NCBI RefSeq assembly: GCF_032854445.1
Contig: NC_088303.1
Span: 16,871,501 to 16,935,500 of the forward strand
Length of the DNA stretch: 64,000 bases
Direction of reading: 5' to 3'
Source: Liolophura sinensis
Lineage: Eukaryota; Mollusca; Polyplacophora; Chitonida; Chitonidae
This document shows positions 23,101 through 38,100 of the stretch, piece after piece (position 1 is the first letter of the stretch; every line of letters starts with the position of its first letter). The translations under genes and the position numbers were made by a program. The notes under the pieces are model-generated. The model saw only the letters and a list, made by a program, of their open reading frames with translations, did not search any database and was not told the origin of the DNA.

Positions 23101-26100
23101 GCTATCTCTGTTTGGTCAACCCCTGAGGCTGGAAAGGCAAAACAGAAAAACGACCATCAGTTCTTATGGATTTGCCTTTGACTAACCTGTTTCTTTGAAT
23201 CTGGATACATGTAGTGTGTTTTCCTGCTAGCTCTGCCTGGTTTCCTCCTCCACAAATTGCTGGCCAGTGTCATATAGCCAATACCATCAAGTCAGAATAC
23301 CATACAGATCGCAATGCAGTAAGTACCAATCAAGTAAGTATCAATCAATACATGTACAGAACACAGTGACAACTTACATACACAAATACATACACATGTG
23401 TGACAAATAGACACACATGTGTGACATATAGATACACATGTTTGGCATACAGATACACATGTGTGACAAATAGATACACATGTGATAAACAGATACACAT
23501 GTGTGACAAATAGATACACATGTTTGACATATAGATACACATGTGTGACAAATAGATACACATGTTTGACATATAGATACACATGTGTGACAAATAGATA
23601 CACATGTTTGACATATAGATACACATGTGTGACGAATAGATACACATGTTTGACATATAGATACACATGTGTGACAAATAGATACACATGTTTGACATAT
23701 CGATACACGTGTGACAAATAGATACACATGTGTGACATACAGATACACATGCCAAAATCATGGTGGAATACAAGAGCACCTTGCATATGGTGCAGTGCTT
23801 GTCAAGCATTTATTTTCACCAAAATCCCACAAGTAGTGAGGGCAGAGAGATTTTCTCGCTTACTTAAGGGCAAAAGCAAGCACCCAAATGATCAAACTTG
23901 GTCAACTGAATAGTGAACCACTACCACATGGATTTATTTACACTCAAACCGCAACATTGTGAACTCGTCATTAAAAGATATTTGAAATTATCACTTAAAT
24001 TTCATGTACTCGAATTCCTCAACCATTTTGCATAAGAAAGAGCAATTTTCAGGGCAATTTATGCATATTTATAATTTGACCGAGGAGACAAAGCTTCATT
24101 GGTTTGATTGGACAATTTCAGGGCTTCACAAAAAGTATAACATTATCAGTCTACACAGCATTATCCCATGAGAATATGCTTGAATAAACACCATTGTAAC
24201 CCATGCGAGTGAGTGAGTGCTTAAGGTTTAACATCGTACTCAACAATTCTTCAGTCATATGATGACGAAGGAGTCCTTAGAGTGCATGTACATGTAATAT
24301 GCCTCCTTGTTGCAGGACGGATTTCCACAGCTCTTTTATCTAGTGCTGCTTCACTGAGACAACTTACCGAAGGCAAGTAAACGCCCCACCAGAGCCGTTA
24401 CACTGAAATGGGTCAACCAGTCGTTGTACTATGCCCTTAATGCTGATCGTCAAGTGAGGAAGCTACAACTTCCCCTTTTAAAGTATTAGGTGTGACCCAA
24501 TCAGAATTGACACTGGATCTACCTCCCCTGAAGAGGACGACCTGCCAGCTGAGCCATCGAGGCCGATAGCAAGCATTAAAAAAGGTTGAAGAATTACAGT
24601 AACTTTAGGCTGTCATCAGATGAGGAGCTTACCACGTAGTCCTAACTGATGACACCTTTCCTCTAGCTGCACCTGTTCTCGCTGGCTCTTCTGTAACTGT
24701 TCCGTTGTCTTTTTGACCTCTCCTCGCAGTTTCTCCACCTGCTCACTGGCTGACTGACATTGGGCTGTGGATGCATTCAACTCAGAACTCAGCTGATCCA
24801 CCTGTGTGCGCAGGTTCTAAAACAACAAAGTTTGACACATTTCAACAATTATATAGACCGACCCTAATCTTTTAATCTTTAAATGAAAAGAAAACACTGA
24901 AATGAAGTATATTTCACATAAACATCAGACAATTTTCCTAGACAATTTTGTCTGATGTTCTTTTTCAGAATTATTCCAACCAAGTGAAATGATTTTAAAA
25001 CAGCAGATTCTAAGGTGTTATTTAATGACCCAGAAGATATCGATGTCCTCACATCCATATGTGCAAATACATTCACTCAGAATGATGAAATCAAGCTGTC
25101 TATATGTGTAACTAACTGACAAAAAACTGATGTGATGTAACTGGTTCCCATATGTTCAGAGAAGGCTACCGTAAAATCCAAAGTTTCAAATGCATTTTAC
25201 AAGGTTGAAAAATTTTATTGAATTTTTGTTCACAGTGTTGGAGCAGAAGTATTTGTTAATTGGGGATACTTGGTGGTCATAATGAAGTGTTAGAGCAGAA
25301 GTATTTGTTAATGGTGGACACTTGGTGGTGATAATGAAGTGTTAAAACAGAAGTATTTGTTAATGGGGGACACTTGGTGGCGATAATGAAGTGTTGGAGC
25401 AGAAGTATCTGTTAATGGGGGACTTGATGGTGATAATGGAGTGTTAGAACAGAAGTATTTGTTAATGGTGGACACTTGTTGGTGATAATGAAGTGTTAGA
25501 ACAGAAGTGTCTCTTAATGGGGACACTTGGTGGTCATAATGAAGTGTTAGATCAGAAGTATTTGTTAATGTTAGACACTTGGTGGTGAGGATAAATTCTT
25601 AAAGCAGAAATATTTGTTAATGGGGGACACTTGGTGGTGGTAATGGAGTGACAGAGCAGCAGAATTTGTCAATGGGGGACACTTGGTGGTGATGATGAAG
25701 TGTTAAAACAGAAGTATTTGTTAATGCTGGACACTTGGTTGTGATAATGGAGTGACAGAGCAGCAGAATTTGTCAATGAGGGACACTTGGTGGTGATGAT
25801 GAAGTGTTAAAACAGAAGTGTCTCTTAATGGGGACACTTGGTGGTGATGATGAAGTGTTGGAGAGGGCATTGATAAGCTACTCATGGTGATGATGAAGTG
25901 TTGGAGAGGGCATTGATAAGCTACTCATGGTGATGATGAAGTGTTGGAGAGGGCTTTGATAAGCTACTCATGGTGATGATGAAGTGTTGGAGAGGGCGTT
26001 GATAAGCTACTCATGGTGATGATGAAGTGTTGGAGAGGGCGTTGATAAGCTACTCATGGTGATGATGAAGTGTCGGAGAGGGCGTTGATAAGCTACTCAT

Positions 26101-29100
26101 GGCGATGATGAAGTGTCGGAGAGGGCGTTGATAAGCTACTCATGGTGATGATGAAGCGTTGGAGCAGGAGTTGATAAGCTACTCATGGTGATGATGAAGT
26201 GTTGGAGAGGGCGTTGATAAGCTACTCATGGTGATGATGAAGTGTTGGAGAGGGCGTTGATAAGCTACTCATGGTGATGATGGAGTGTTGGAGAGGGCGT
26301 TGATAAGCTACTCATGGTGATGATGAAGTGTTGGAGAGGGTGTTGATAAGCTACTCATGGTGATGATGGAGTGTTGGAGAGGGCGTTGATAAGCTACTCA
26401 TGGTGATGATGAAGTGTTGGAGAGGGGATTGATAAGTTACTCATGGTGATGATGAAGTGTTGGAGAGGGTGTTGATAAGCTTCTCATGGTGATGATGAAG
26501 TGTTGGAGAGGGCGTTGATAGGCTACTCACCTGACTTTCTTTCCTCTCATCCTCATACTTCTGCTTTAGACTCTTTACTTGTCTCTCCAGTGATTTAGCG
26601 TATTCCTTTTCTTGTTCCCTGTATAATAGGCAGAGAGCACATATCCAGGATGACAACTCCATCATCTCTCAGATACATGTTACATACATGTAAGCAGGTT
26701 TACATGTATTTGTTTTCAGCCGTTTATGTCACACTGATCACAATTAAAATAACTCCTCTAAAATCAAACAAGACATTAAATAGAGCACTACAATTAGCAC
26801 TTGATGACCAGGATTTTGCATGTATTACAAGTGAAAGATAAATGTAACTACACAGATATTCATGAAAAGAGCATCTCTGAAATCAACTAGAATCCAGATG
26901 TCCAAAATACCCCCTTGAATCCCCAAAATCCCCATTTCCAAAAATAAAAGCATGAAAACTAAGAAAACCTTAAAAGAAATGACAGGACATCATGTTGCTT
27001 AGTTTGGCTTCATATAGATTGTTCCATGAGCCATCTGTGGATTGCATTAACTGTACTACTGGCACATCCAGTTCAAAAGAAGAAATGTAGCAATCAGAAG
27101 AGAAATTAATACAGCGTACTGGAAAATCCATTACTACACTAAGTACCTGAACATGAGTAATTATGAAAATAATTACCTGATGATACATAAACTTAAGCTT
27201 AAGGGAAGATATGTTCTAAGTTTGCTAAAAATACGTTCAGTACTTTAGGAAGAGTTGTAAGCATATAATCTAACTATATGGAATCACCTGTCACGCCAAG
27301 TCCTAAATGGGTGTAATTATGAAAATAACTACCCAATTGCCATTAAACTCACGTGTGCACAAGTTCAGATTATAGGTAAGATGCATGATAAGTTTCATTA
27401 AATTCGGCACAATAGTTTGGAAGGAGATGCAAGGACAAAATCGCCTTCTCTCCCTCCCCCCCTTTTCCCCCTCAACAAAACTCCTGCTGTTACACCAAGA
27501 AAATTATATTGGCCTCCTTAACCAAATGTAGAAAAGCATAGTCCAGAAACCTTTGAAAGATGTATTTATTACCACAGACTTGGTACACATACATAAGATG
27601 TGCCTACGATAATGATGAGCAAATGCCACCGTCGGGAAATTTATACAATTCATCCTTCTTACCAGGAAGAGCACAACTATTTCTGAAGTGTAAGTATCAA
27701 ACTGGATGAGATCCAGAGACCTGCCTGAGACAAATGGCTGCTCTAGAAAAAAGTGAAGTGAAATGTGAGTTTGGATTGCTACACATATATTCATTACCGT
27801 AATGCAAACTCCACATGATGTACTCAGATTCATTACAGTGCTTCTACCTTCAGATGATGTACATACATTCATTACAGTACTGTAAGCTCCACATGTTTAA
27901 TACATGAATTCTTAAAGCCTACTGTACTTCCACCTGGAGATAAAGTATATGTAGCCTACTAATATTCAATGCAGTACTACCACTTGCAGACAATGGTAAT
28001 GTACCAGATGTAGCACTATCTCACCTGCAGATAATGTACATGTACTCAGTGTAGTACTACCATCTGCAGATGATGTACATGTACTCAATGGAGTACTACC
28101 ATCTGCAGATAATGTACATGTACTCAGTGGAATACTACCATCTGCAGATGATGTACATGTACTCAATGGAGTACTACCATCTGCAGATAATGTACATGTA
28201 CTCAGTGGAGTACTACCATCTGCAGATAATGTACATGTACTCAATGGAGTACTACCATCTGCAGATAATGTACATGTACTCAATGGAGTGCTACCATCTG
28301 CAGATAATGTACATGTACTCAGTGGAGTACTACCATCTGCAGATAATGTACATGTACTCAATGGAGTACTACCATCTGCAGATAATGTATGTGTACTCAA
28401 TGGAGTACTACCATCTGGAGATGTAAGTTGACAACAGTATAATGCGTTTATGGGCGGAGCAAACCACAGTGCCCAGTGTAACTCACTGCCCTTTGCCACA
28501 TACTTGACAAACCTGATGGTGCAGTTAAAAACAAAGACATTTTAGGTCATGAAATCCCAAGTATTTTGTGAAATGCATTCTTGAGGATTGCATTTCAGGT
28601 ATATTACATGTATAATAAAGAGAGCACTGAGCTCAAATACATGTACTAATCAGAGCAGAGGCTACATGTAGAAAACCATGTAATTTTTGTTTCCATGTTC
28701 TCATTACCAGTCATGGGAGCTCGGGCATTGCAACATTTAAACACAACATTATCATTGAAACAAAACTGCAGAAAAGATACTTGCAAACAATAATTTCTAT
28801 CAGCTTCTTCCTTGAAATGAACTATCAGGAAGTACATATAATATATTCCAAAGCAGATAACCCAGCAGATACAGTGTACTATGTATGGGAAGCAGCCTCT
28901 GAATAGTAAACTTTACACCAATTTCCCATTTCAAACCCCATGATCCTCAAAAACACTTCAAAAATCAACCCTTCAGAAACACCAAGCTTACCTCTGCTGA
29001 TTTAATCTAACACTATGAAAACTGAAGTCTGTCGGTGTTGAAGCTGTGTCTGAGTTATTTGTTGTCCTCGGAGATGTGGGGCTTTTGCCACCCAGCATTC

Positions 29101-32100
29101 CTCGCTTCCCAACTGCTTTGCGCCACATCATTGTTGCTTTTTTTGCTGCTGGATGGGCTGGCTTATCTTCAGCAACTTTCAACTTTAGTTTGGGTTTGGG
29201 TATTCCACTGATAGCCCCAGGCTTGTTGCCACTGTTAGCAGACACAGGATTAGTGGAAGACATGATTGGGTCCTTCATTCCAGATAAGAAACACACAGAT
29301 ATACGAAAAGGAAACTAATGTATCAGTGAAACATGTCAACAAGGAAAAGATACCCCACAAGCAAATTACCCGATACTTTTCACAGAAAATGTTGAAAATC
29401 CCTGATTCATTGCGTTCCCGTCTGCTTCATCCAACCAACCAAACTCAATACAGTGTTTGTTGGGGCATCCAGCAGAATCCTTTAGAGCACCATACATGTT
29501 GTCAGTCCTGTTGCTGGAGACCTGATATCTGACATCTGAATTATATGTCCGTGATCTGTGAATTCGTAACTTGTTTGCTATTTATTCAGTATTTATTCAG
29601 TGATTTCAAACATCAAATACTTTTCCTTGCGACTTTTTCTCTGCCTGTGTTCTCCCAGTCACAATTTCATAAATAGCTTTGCACAACATATTACCTGAAT
29701 CGAAAGAGGTTACATTATGCAAGAAGTTGCTGAAACTTATTTTGTACATGGGCATAAGCTTAAGCCACCTTGGTCAGGATCCAAATGTTATCCTTGCAGA
29801 TTTAAGTTCCACACCAGCATGGTATAACTTGACACTTTTCCTCTCAAACAGTCAGTCCAGCTCCCTTCTCTAATCCAAATATTGGGTAATGTCAACCTTT
29901 CTGTCCTTGATCAACATTCAGCTGTTATTCCAAGGAATCATGGTCAGCTTTTGAAGAGATCCTATCAATGTTCTGACCAGATCAATTCTCTGGTTGAATT
30001 TAAGCCAGAATGTGTTGTACAAATGAGTATTGATATGTTCTCAGGTATGTCAGGCTTGGCCAGCATAAACCTCACACTCTTGCATTACACTCGGGTATTC
30101 ACAAGAGCACCACACCTTATTAATGCTGTTAATTGTGTGTAACCAGACACTGAATACACTATTAATACATATGTAGCTATATAACCCTGGGGCCACTCTA
30201 TTTGGCCTTGTTAGCAATGATTAGAGCAATTATTCCCATGCTGCATCTACATGTAGCTCTATTCGCTGTGTCCATTTCGTTTTGTTGTTTGTACAATCAA
30301 CTTCACACAGTCATCTATGCTTTTGAATCAAATGGCATCAAAAAGTACAACTCAATGACACTCTCCGCTTTTTCAACCTGTAAGTATTCTTTTTGATCAA
30401 CCAATGTAAGGCTTGAACACTTTTCACATAATAACACGCAAACCAGTACTCAGTTCTAAACATATAAACAGGGCTATTACATGAAAACAAACAAATATTT
30501 CAAACTCATTGTAGCCTGGAGTCCTCCATGTTTATCTCCTATTATTAGGAATTCAGGTTTCATAAAATTCACTGTATTGTCCTTATTACACCTACACACT
30601 AATTAATCTGGAGCCATACAAATGACGATCTTGCCTTATTCTATAGGCTATAATACAAGCGGTTTACATATACTTGCTCCATTCCAAAAATATTATGGCA
30701 GGTAAACATGTATGACTTCTCTTCTTGATAAGATGATTCCACTACGCTGCATGAACCAGCTACGATGAAGCACCGTCAGTCTCAAATTAATTCACATCCT
30801 TGTACACCAACCACCAATAATGAACAAGTAAAGTCCATGCACGTTCCAGGTACCGCTAACTTCACACAGGTGTTTGTAGGAACATGTCAGTGACCACCTG
30901 ATCGGCGGTTACCTCGGTCTTCCAGTCAGTTAACACCTGTGCTCTGGTCAAGTGGTTATCAGAGTTTCACCTGTGGTATAAATATCCTCTGAGGGAGAAA
31001 ATTCAGCCACTTAGAAAAACTCAGCTTACTCAAGTCATATATAGTTCATATAGAACAAAGCTACCTAAAAGAGTACAAGTACATGCATGTACATGTGTAG
31101 ATTCAGATTGTATAACAGAAGTCCTCTGTTACTGGACACCATCAACGCAATCCTACAAGAAGTTTCTTCTTTGATAAACAAAGGCACCATATGTGACAAT
31201 ATCATATCATGACATTGTACTATAAGTGATAAGTGATCACTTTGAAGTCCACCAAAATGGTTCCAAACAAAAGTTGGAAGAACTTCGATAGTAGAGCCCT
31301 ATCTCCACCTATACCGATAATGACTATTATCAAAGTTCTCCATGGACAACTGTGGGAAAACACAATCCAATATACACGCCTCAGGGCCAAATATAGCATA
31401 TGTTCTTATCTTCATAACCATCTCAACTGGAAAAGCTAGCAACAATGTCCACATGCATTCCCAGCCCCTAAAAGAACTGAAGTAGGGCTGCCTACATTGT
31501 GTCAAATCATTAACACAGGTGGTCCCATTATGTATGATGGGTAACATAGGAAGGCTTTTCTTTCAGAATGTGGGATAAATGTAAAGGTGTTAAAAGTCTT
31601 TTGTCAAGAGGATTAGGATCAAATCCATGCCACTCTATAGTCGACACAGAGCTAAAAGAACTCAAACATGCACTTCTCAATTAATACCATATCTTTACGT
31701 ATTTATTTACTTGATCAGTCTTTAATGGACAGTCTAGTTAACACCACATAACCCTAATTATAATACCAACATATCCAATCATATATTTTGTACATCATCT
31801 ACAGATATATTCTATGTTTTATAATAAGGACCATTTGGTTACAGTGACTTCACTTCCCACCAGAGTCCCTTCCCTGCATGTATTTCTTAATGACGCTGAA
31901 TTAAGCATAATGACTACCCAACAATCAGACTTCAGTACTGGGGTTGATAAGTTCAGGCTTAGAGAAACCTTTTTTCTTTACAATAGAAACTTAAGACAAA
32001 TATTGACAGCAGCTCAAAAAGATGCATAGTTAATGTTAACTTACATCAGATTTTTTTCAACTGATTTTGAATAGATTTATACAAAGTTTTTTTCATAAAG

Positions 32101-35100
32101 ATTCTTCTTATATCAAGGCTTACAGGAGCACTGCCTTTTAGTGTAATTAATTCATTATTTTTGGTTTTCTGGAAAACATCATTCAGTTTATTACATAACA
32201 TACCAAAACACTGTTATTAACTTTATTTTATCAAAACACTCCTCTTACTTTTATGACATGACTTAATGAAACCCCACTGTTAATAAACAGTACACATCCA
32301 TATATTATTAAATTATGAAAGGCTTAAGTTTATTACAATATTCTAATAAAAAAACATGCAGTGTTCTTCTGTTAGCAACAATAATTGCTGCAACAAAATT
32401 TTTCAGTTGTTAGAACATACATTTTCAAATTATTAGAAACCTTACAGAAGGCCACCCGACTGATTGACTCAGACAGTTGATTGGTCTGGTGTTTGTACAG
32501 ATCTCCACTAGTGGGTTTACAACGCTATTTATTACAGCTCACCTGTCTTTGGTACCCACCTTAGATCAAAGCGACTCAGGTGTGACCTCATTGTTTGTGC
32601 CATTCATAGTTTACTCCATGACTGCTCACTATCTGACGCACTCATCTTTAGGAATATCTATGCAAACCAAAACTACCTGAGCCCAGACATGTTCCTTAAA
32701 TTCCGAATTCAGGAAGTTTAACATTCATATATCTTAAATGTGGATCTATTTTATAAAGAAAACTCTCATTTTTCATTACGGTGTACAGAGAGATCATCAT
32801 ATACACGAATCTTTCTCAGCAGAAAAATGTGACAACTCTTCAACACATGGACAGGATCTGTATGCGTAAAACTGTAGCTAAAATGTGAGGATATGGACTA
32901 CTTTCAACCATCATAAATTAAACACAGGTGATGTGTGGCAGACACAAGTAGCCTATATCTTACAGGGACCTTACCCCACACTGAGTAACAGGGAGAAATC
33001 AAAGAAAAATTAACAACTGTTGGCAGGGAATCCCCTATTTTATAGCTTACTCATGCAATCACAGTGTTTGATTTCTTTATTCCATTGGAGTTTTACACCG
33101 TACTCAAGATGACTTCACTTGTATAACAACAGCCAGCACTATGGTGGGAAGAATCTGGGCAGAGCCTGGGAGAATTCCACAGACAGCCACAGCTGCCAGC
33201 AGACCTTCCCACATAGAAAGAGAAAAAGCCATCATGAGCCCGACTTAAAACTCACAGCGGCCGCATTGGTGAGAGGCACCTGGGCCACTGAGCTGCAACC
33301 CCTTGGCCACGGAGGTCACTCAAATTGTGTGCTGAATTGGCATTTCAAAAGTTCACACAGAATTATTTTGCAATAAAGGAATAAATCCAGTTGATATGAT
33401 TTCTAACAGCTCTGTTTGGTATGAAAAGTAACATGTATACAACAGTAAGAGCATCCTGCATACCTGAATCAAGGTTGTATTTTAATATAATGACTACGGA
33501 ATTGGGTAAAAGGATGGCGAAAACCAGTGTCAATATGCCTGTTGCATCATGGGAGAATAGCCATGACTGCTTCTGTGGTTTACAGAAAATGCTTACACTT
33601 AAAAGTAAATACTGTATCTCTCTAAAAATTCAAATGAAAAAAAAGATATAAAACTTTGCTTTTAGTGTTGACCGTTCCATCATTCCAGTAGCCAGGACAT
33701 CATGCTACCTTCCAAAGAAACATTACAACATCTTTCTAACTGAAACAGATCACTCAGAATCAAACAGATGAATAAGTTAGTCATGGTTCACATTTCAGGT
33801 CAAATTCTAGGTAATTATGGATGTGCCAGACAATTCTTCCATCAACAATCTCCTACAATCATACAAATTCCAAAAACTATATTTATCAGATAAATCAGGT
33901 TCCCAAATTATTTATTTATTTCTTAGGTGTTTTACACCGTACTCAAGAATATTTCACTCATATGACTGCAGTCAGCATTATGGAGAGAGGAAACCCACGA
34001 CCATCGGCAGACAGGTTCCCAAATTAAGCTCCCCAGCACATATAAACCGTGTTTATGGTAGGATAAGTGACCCTGGTATGTTAGCTTACCCATGTCACCC
34101 AGGTTAACATCAGAGCCTATTCAGACCCACTAATGGCCCGATAAATGGTGGCTATCCCATGCTGGGCCACTCCACTGTTATATATGACCACTACAAGAGA
34201 CAGGTAACCCCGGCTGCCTCCCACCCTCAGACTGACATACCTGAGAGCAGGGCTATGGGAATCCCATGGCCATATCACCCAAAGGTTCAAGGATCTGGGT
34301 AAACAACTCACAAATATAGCAGAATTTATTGAGAGTTAATCATTCACAGCCTACACATTTAACAGTATATGTATTATTAAAGTCTATTTGAATGAGTAGG
34401 CCTACAGAGCAATATTTCAAATCTATGATGCCAGCTAGTTATACATAGAACCCATAAATTGAAAAGTTTCACCAAAATAATTCCTAGAAGTTCGTACTAA
34501 ATTACATTTCTGCCTCTGGTAAATTAGAATACATGTATCTAAATTTCCGTACAAGGATATGTGTCTTACATCAGAATATTATCACATATCCCACTGCCTT
34601 GAGTAAACAACTGGCTGAAGTCTTGTATTATAGTATGTGTACAAAAAAAAAATATCAAAGAAAAGAAAGAAAAAAAAAACAAAAAAAAAACAGGCACATG
34701 TACTAAAAGATATGTTTTAAAGGTTGAAAAACTAATGTATTCCAAATATGTTTTGCACTGGTACAACATGTTTGGACGGACACCACTTTACATTGGTGTC
34801 AGTTACAAGCATGAAAAGCTAGACAAGCAGAGTTAATCCCCCTGATCTGGCCTTTTATATGCAATAGAACTTTGGATTGTATGACTGATTTGTGTTTAAT
34901 ACCGTACTGGAAAATATTTCTGACACTGATTGTGGTCCACGTCAATTGGGTGAATGAAACCAGTGTGCCTAGATAAACCTGAATAGCAGGAGGAAACCAG
35001 TCATAGACGAAATCACAGTGCCTAGATGAAACCTTATTGACTTGAAACAAGGCATTCAGAGAACATGCCTGATTGAACAGATTGTTCAAATCAGGTGACA

Positions 35101-38100
35101 GATTAAAATACTAAGCTTTAAACAACAACATAAAGTAGAATGACATCGTCACACACATGTCAGATATTATTGTAAGGTATTCAGATATTCACAGGTTTAA
35201 TCAGCGTGAAAATATGGAATTTTAAGTACACCATAATAATGAATATGTTTGCATGAAAAGTTTTATTATGCTATGCATATGAAGGGGGTTAACTATGAAA
35301 ATAAAAACAATAATCAGACTGTCCTTATAATGCACGAAGATGTGTAAATGATACAAAAGATATACACAAAGTTTCAGGGAAACTGGTGCAATACCTTAGC
35401 AGGAGTTTGTACGCCTGAAAATCCACTATTGTACCTATTGTGTATTGATATTGGCTGGTTCATGTACCAGCATTTATATAGGAGCTAAAAAAGAAAACTT
35501 AACCTTCCATCCGAGTGTGTACATTTACGCACCATTAATAGACTAGGGAGAAAGAAAAATAAAAAAGCATAACCTTCAATTCTAATATGTACACTCACAT
35601 ACCATACCTAAGATAAGGGAACTAAAACAACATAAGCTTAACCTTCCATCCATGTATGAGAACCCAAAATACAGAACCTGAAAAAATAAAACTTAACAAT
35701 ACACCAACACTGACACTTTTGTCCTCTCCCACAATACCTCTCCTTACTTCATTTAGGCCAGGTAAAAACCAGCATGCATTGCTGAACTCAGGGTTACACC
35801 TAGATGATACCTGAATGGCTAGTGGAAACCAGCATAACAAGATGAAACTAGAGTGTCCAGATTACAAGAGTGTTCAGTCTACAAGAGTGTCCAGATTACA
35901 AGAGTGTCCAGATTACAAGAGTGTCCAGATTACAAGAGTGTCCAGATTACAAGAATGTCCAGACTACAGGAGTGTCCAGATTACAAGTGTGTACAGATTA
36001 CAAGAGTGTCCAGATTACAAGTGTCCAGATTATAAGAGTGTCCAGATTACATGAGTGTTCAGTCTACAAGAGTGACCAGATTACAAGAGTGTCCAGATTA
36101 CAAGAGTGTACAGACTACATGAGAGTCCAGATTACAAGAGTGTAAGGATTACAAGTGTCCAGATTACATGAGTGTTCAGATAACAACAGTGTACAGACTA
36201 CATGAGTGTCCAGATTACAAGAGTGTCCAGACTACAAGAGTGTTCAGATTACATGAGTGTCCAGATTACAAGAATGTCCAGACTACAGCAGTGCCCAGAT
36301 TACAAGAGTGTACAGATTACAAGAGTGTCCAGATTACAAGAATGTCCAGATTACAAGAGTGTCCAGATTGCAAGAATGTCCAGACTACAGGAGTGTCCAG
36401 ATTACAAGAGTGTCCAGATTACAAGAGTGTCCAGATTACAAAAATGTCCAGACTACAGAAGTGTCCAGATTACAAGAGTGTACAGACTACACGAGTGTCC
36501 AGATTACAAGAGTGTCCAGATTAAAAGAGTGTTCAGTTTACAACAGTGTCCCGATTAAAAGAATGTTTGGCAGTAACTGATGAATCAAACCATTATTTAC
36601 TTGATTTATTTATTTGATTTGTGTTTTTACACAGATCTGAAAAATATTCTTCAGAATAAAATTACATGCCCATATTACAGGTAAAAGTGTAAACTACACT
36701 ATACAAGCCTACCAAAATAAGAGTTTGAAAAAGCTATAATAATAAAGTTGCCTTCAAAAAATTGTTGATATGGTATTTTTGAACGTGTGCAAAGATGCAG
36801 CTGATACATGTATTTCGAGAAAGGTAACTATATTTGGGCTACTCTAAAATACATTTGGGCCATTCTTAATTAGACTGGACTTGCACTAGTCGATATTTTT
36901 CCTAAAATCTCCAGCACAGCCTCTTTAATAAACTCTGAGTGTTTAGTCTAGTCATGTCTAGTCGATTCTAACAAACAAATATGGTCAGAGAACAATACAT
37001 GGCCTTTGCCAGAAACTACAGAAGCTTATTACACAATGCTGACTCAGTTTATGGAGGCAACAGTGCAAATAAAGGTGGACTTACTCTGTGTAGGAGAACT
37101 CAGTGTTGTTGTCCATACTGTGTCTTGAGAGAAATGAGACAAATGTACATGCATATGCTCAATCACTCTGAAGTTAACTGTGTTTAATCATCCAACATAA
37201 ATATCCGCTTGCTCTAAGGATCCCATTAATTTGCAGTCTGTATCACCGTAAGAGTGTGAAAACCTTGAATTTTGTAAAACTGTTGCTTTCGTGCCACCAA
37301 ATTTTGTATCATATCCACGTCTCATATCCCTGTCAGACCAATGAATTGTAAGGCTTGTAAACTCTTGTTACTGTCACCCACAATGCACACATACCACCCA
37401 CAAGTTGAACCTCACAAGGTTTGAACCCTCATAAGATTTCCTTGTCAAACCACATGATCTGCAGCTCTTCAGTTTAAAATGGTAACATCTGAGAATTTTA
37501 CCCCCTCAGTATAACTACGGTTCAAGCTTGCTGGTTCGTCCACCTTTCTATGCAGTCGACAATAAAGACTTGCCACTTGGCTTGACAGGCTGTCACTGTA
37601 TGTCACAGATAGATGTCCATCTGGCCTTTTACAATCCAAACTGCAGAAGCAATTATGTTAAAAACTGAGCTGTACACTTTTTCCTAAGCACTGGAGTTGT
37701 CCGTAACTTCAAATACAAGTACCAGCACGGACCAATTCACAGGTAAAACAGCCTTATATCCAGTTCTTTCTTTGTCCAGTAGAGGACAATGACTTGAGGA
37801 TATGTCTTGATAAAGAGAAAATTGCTCCAACACGTCCAAGTATATTGACGTCAAAGTAAATGGTTATCGTCGGCAATACTCTAAAGATGGAAGCAATCAG
37901 GTTTTTGTTCCCACTGGAGTCAGAAATAAGTCCCTGGGGCTAAAGCACGAGTTATTTCCTTGGTGTATACAGTAAGAATTAGACACTAATACGAGAAAGT
38001 CCAGTAACCCACTATGGTGTGTCATTCATTTCCCTCGTGAGCATGTAATAAATGCAAACACTCACTCTAAAAGCTTTCAAATCGTGTTATTGGGTGCAGG

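Noticed and set aside
23292-23809. Long overlapping open frames with YLFVTHV/CIYMSNM repeats
   Set aside because: They are translations of a 21-bp intron minisatellite. All frames stay open only because the unit length is a multiple of three.
27966-28499. 177-codon minus frame with STCTLSADGSTPL repeats
   Set aside because: Pure translation of the 39-bp minisatellite. It lies in an intron of a gene on the same strand.
35815-36580. Open frames rich in DYKSVQ and SRLQEC, resembling a repeat protein
   Set aside because: A 17-bp satellite gives the same peptide in all three frames, which is a sign of a noncoding tandem repeat.
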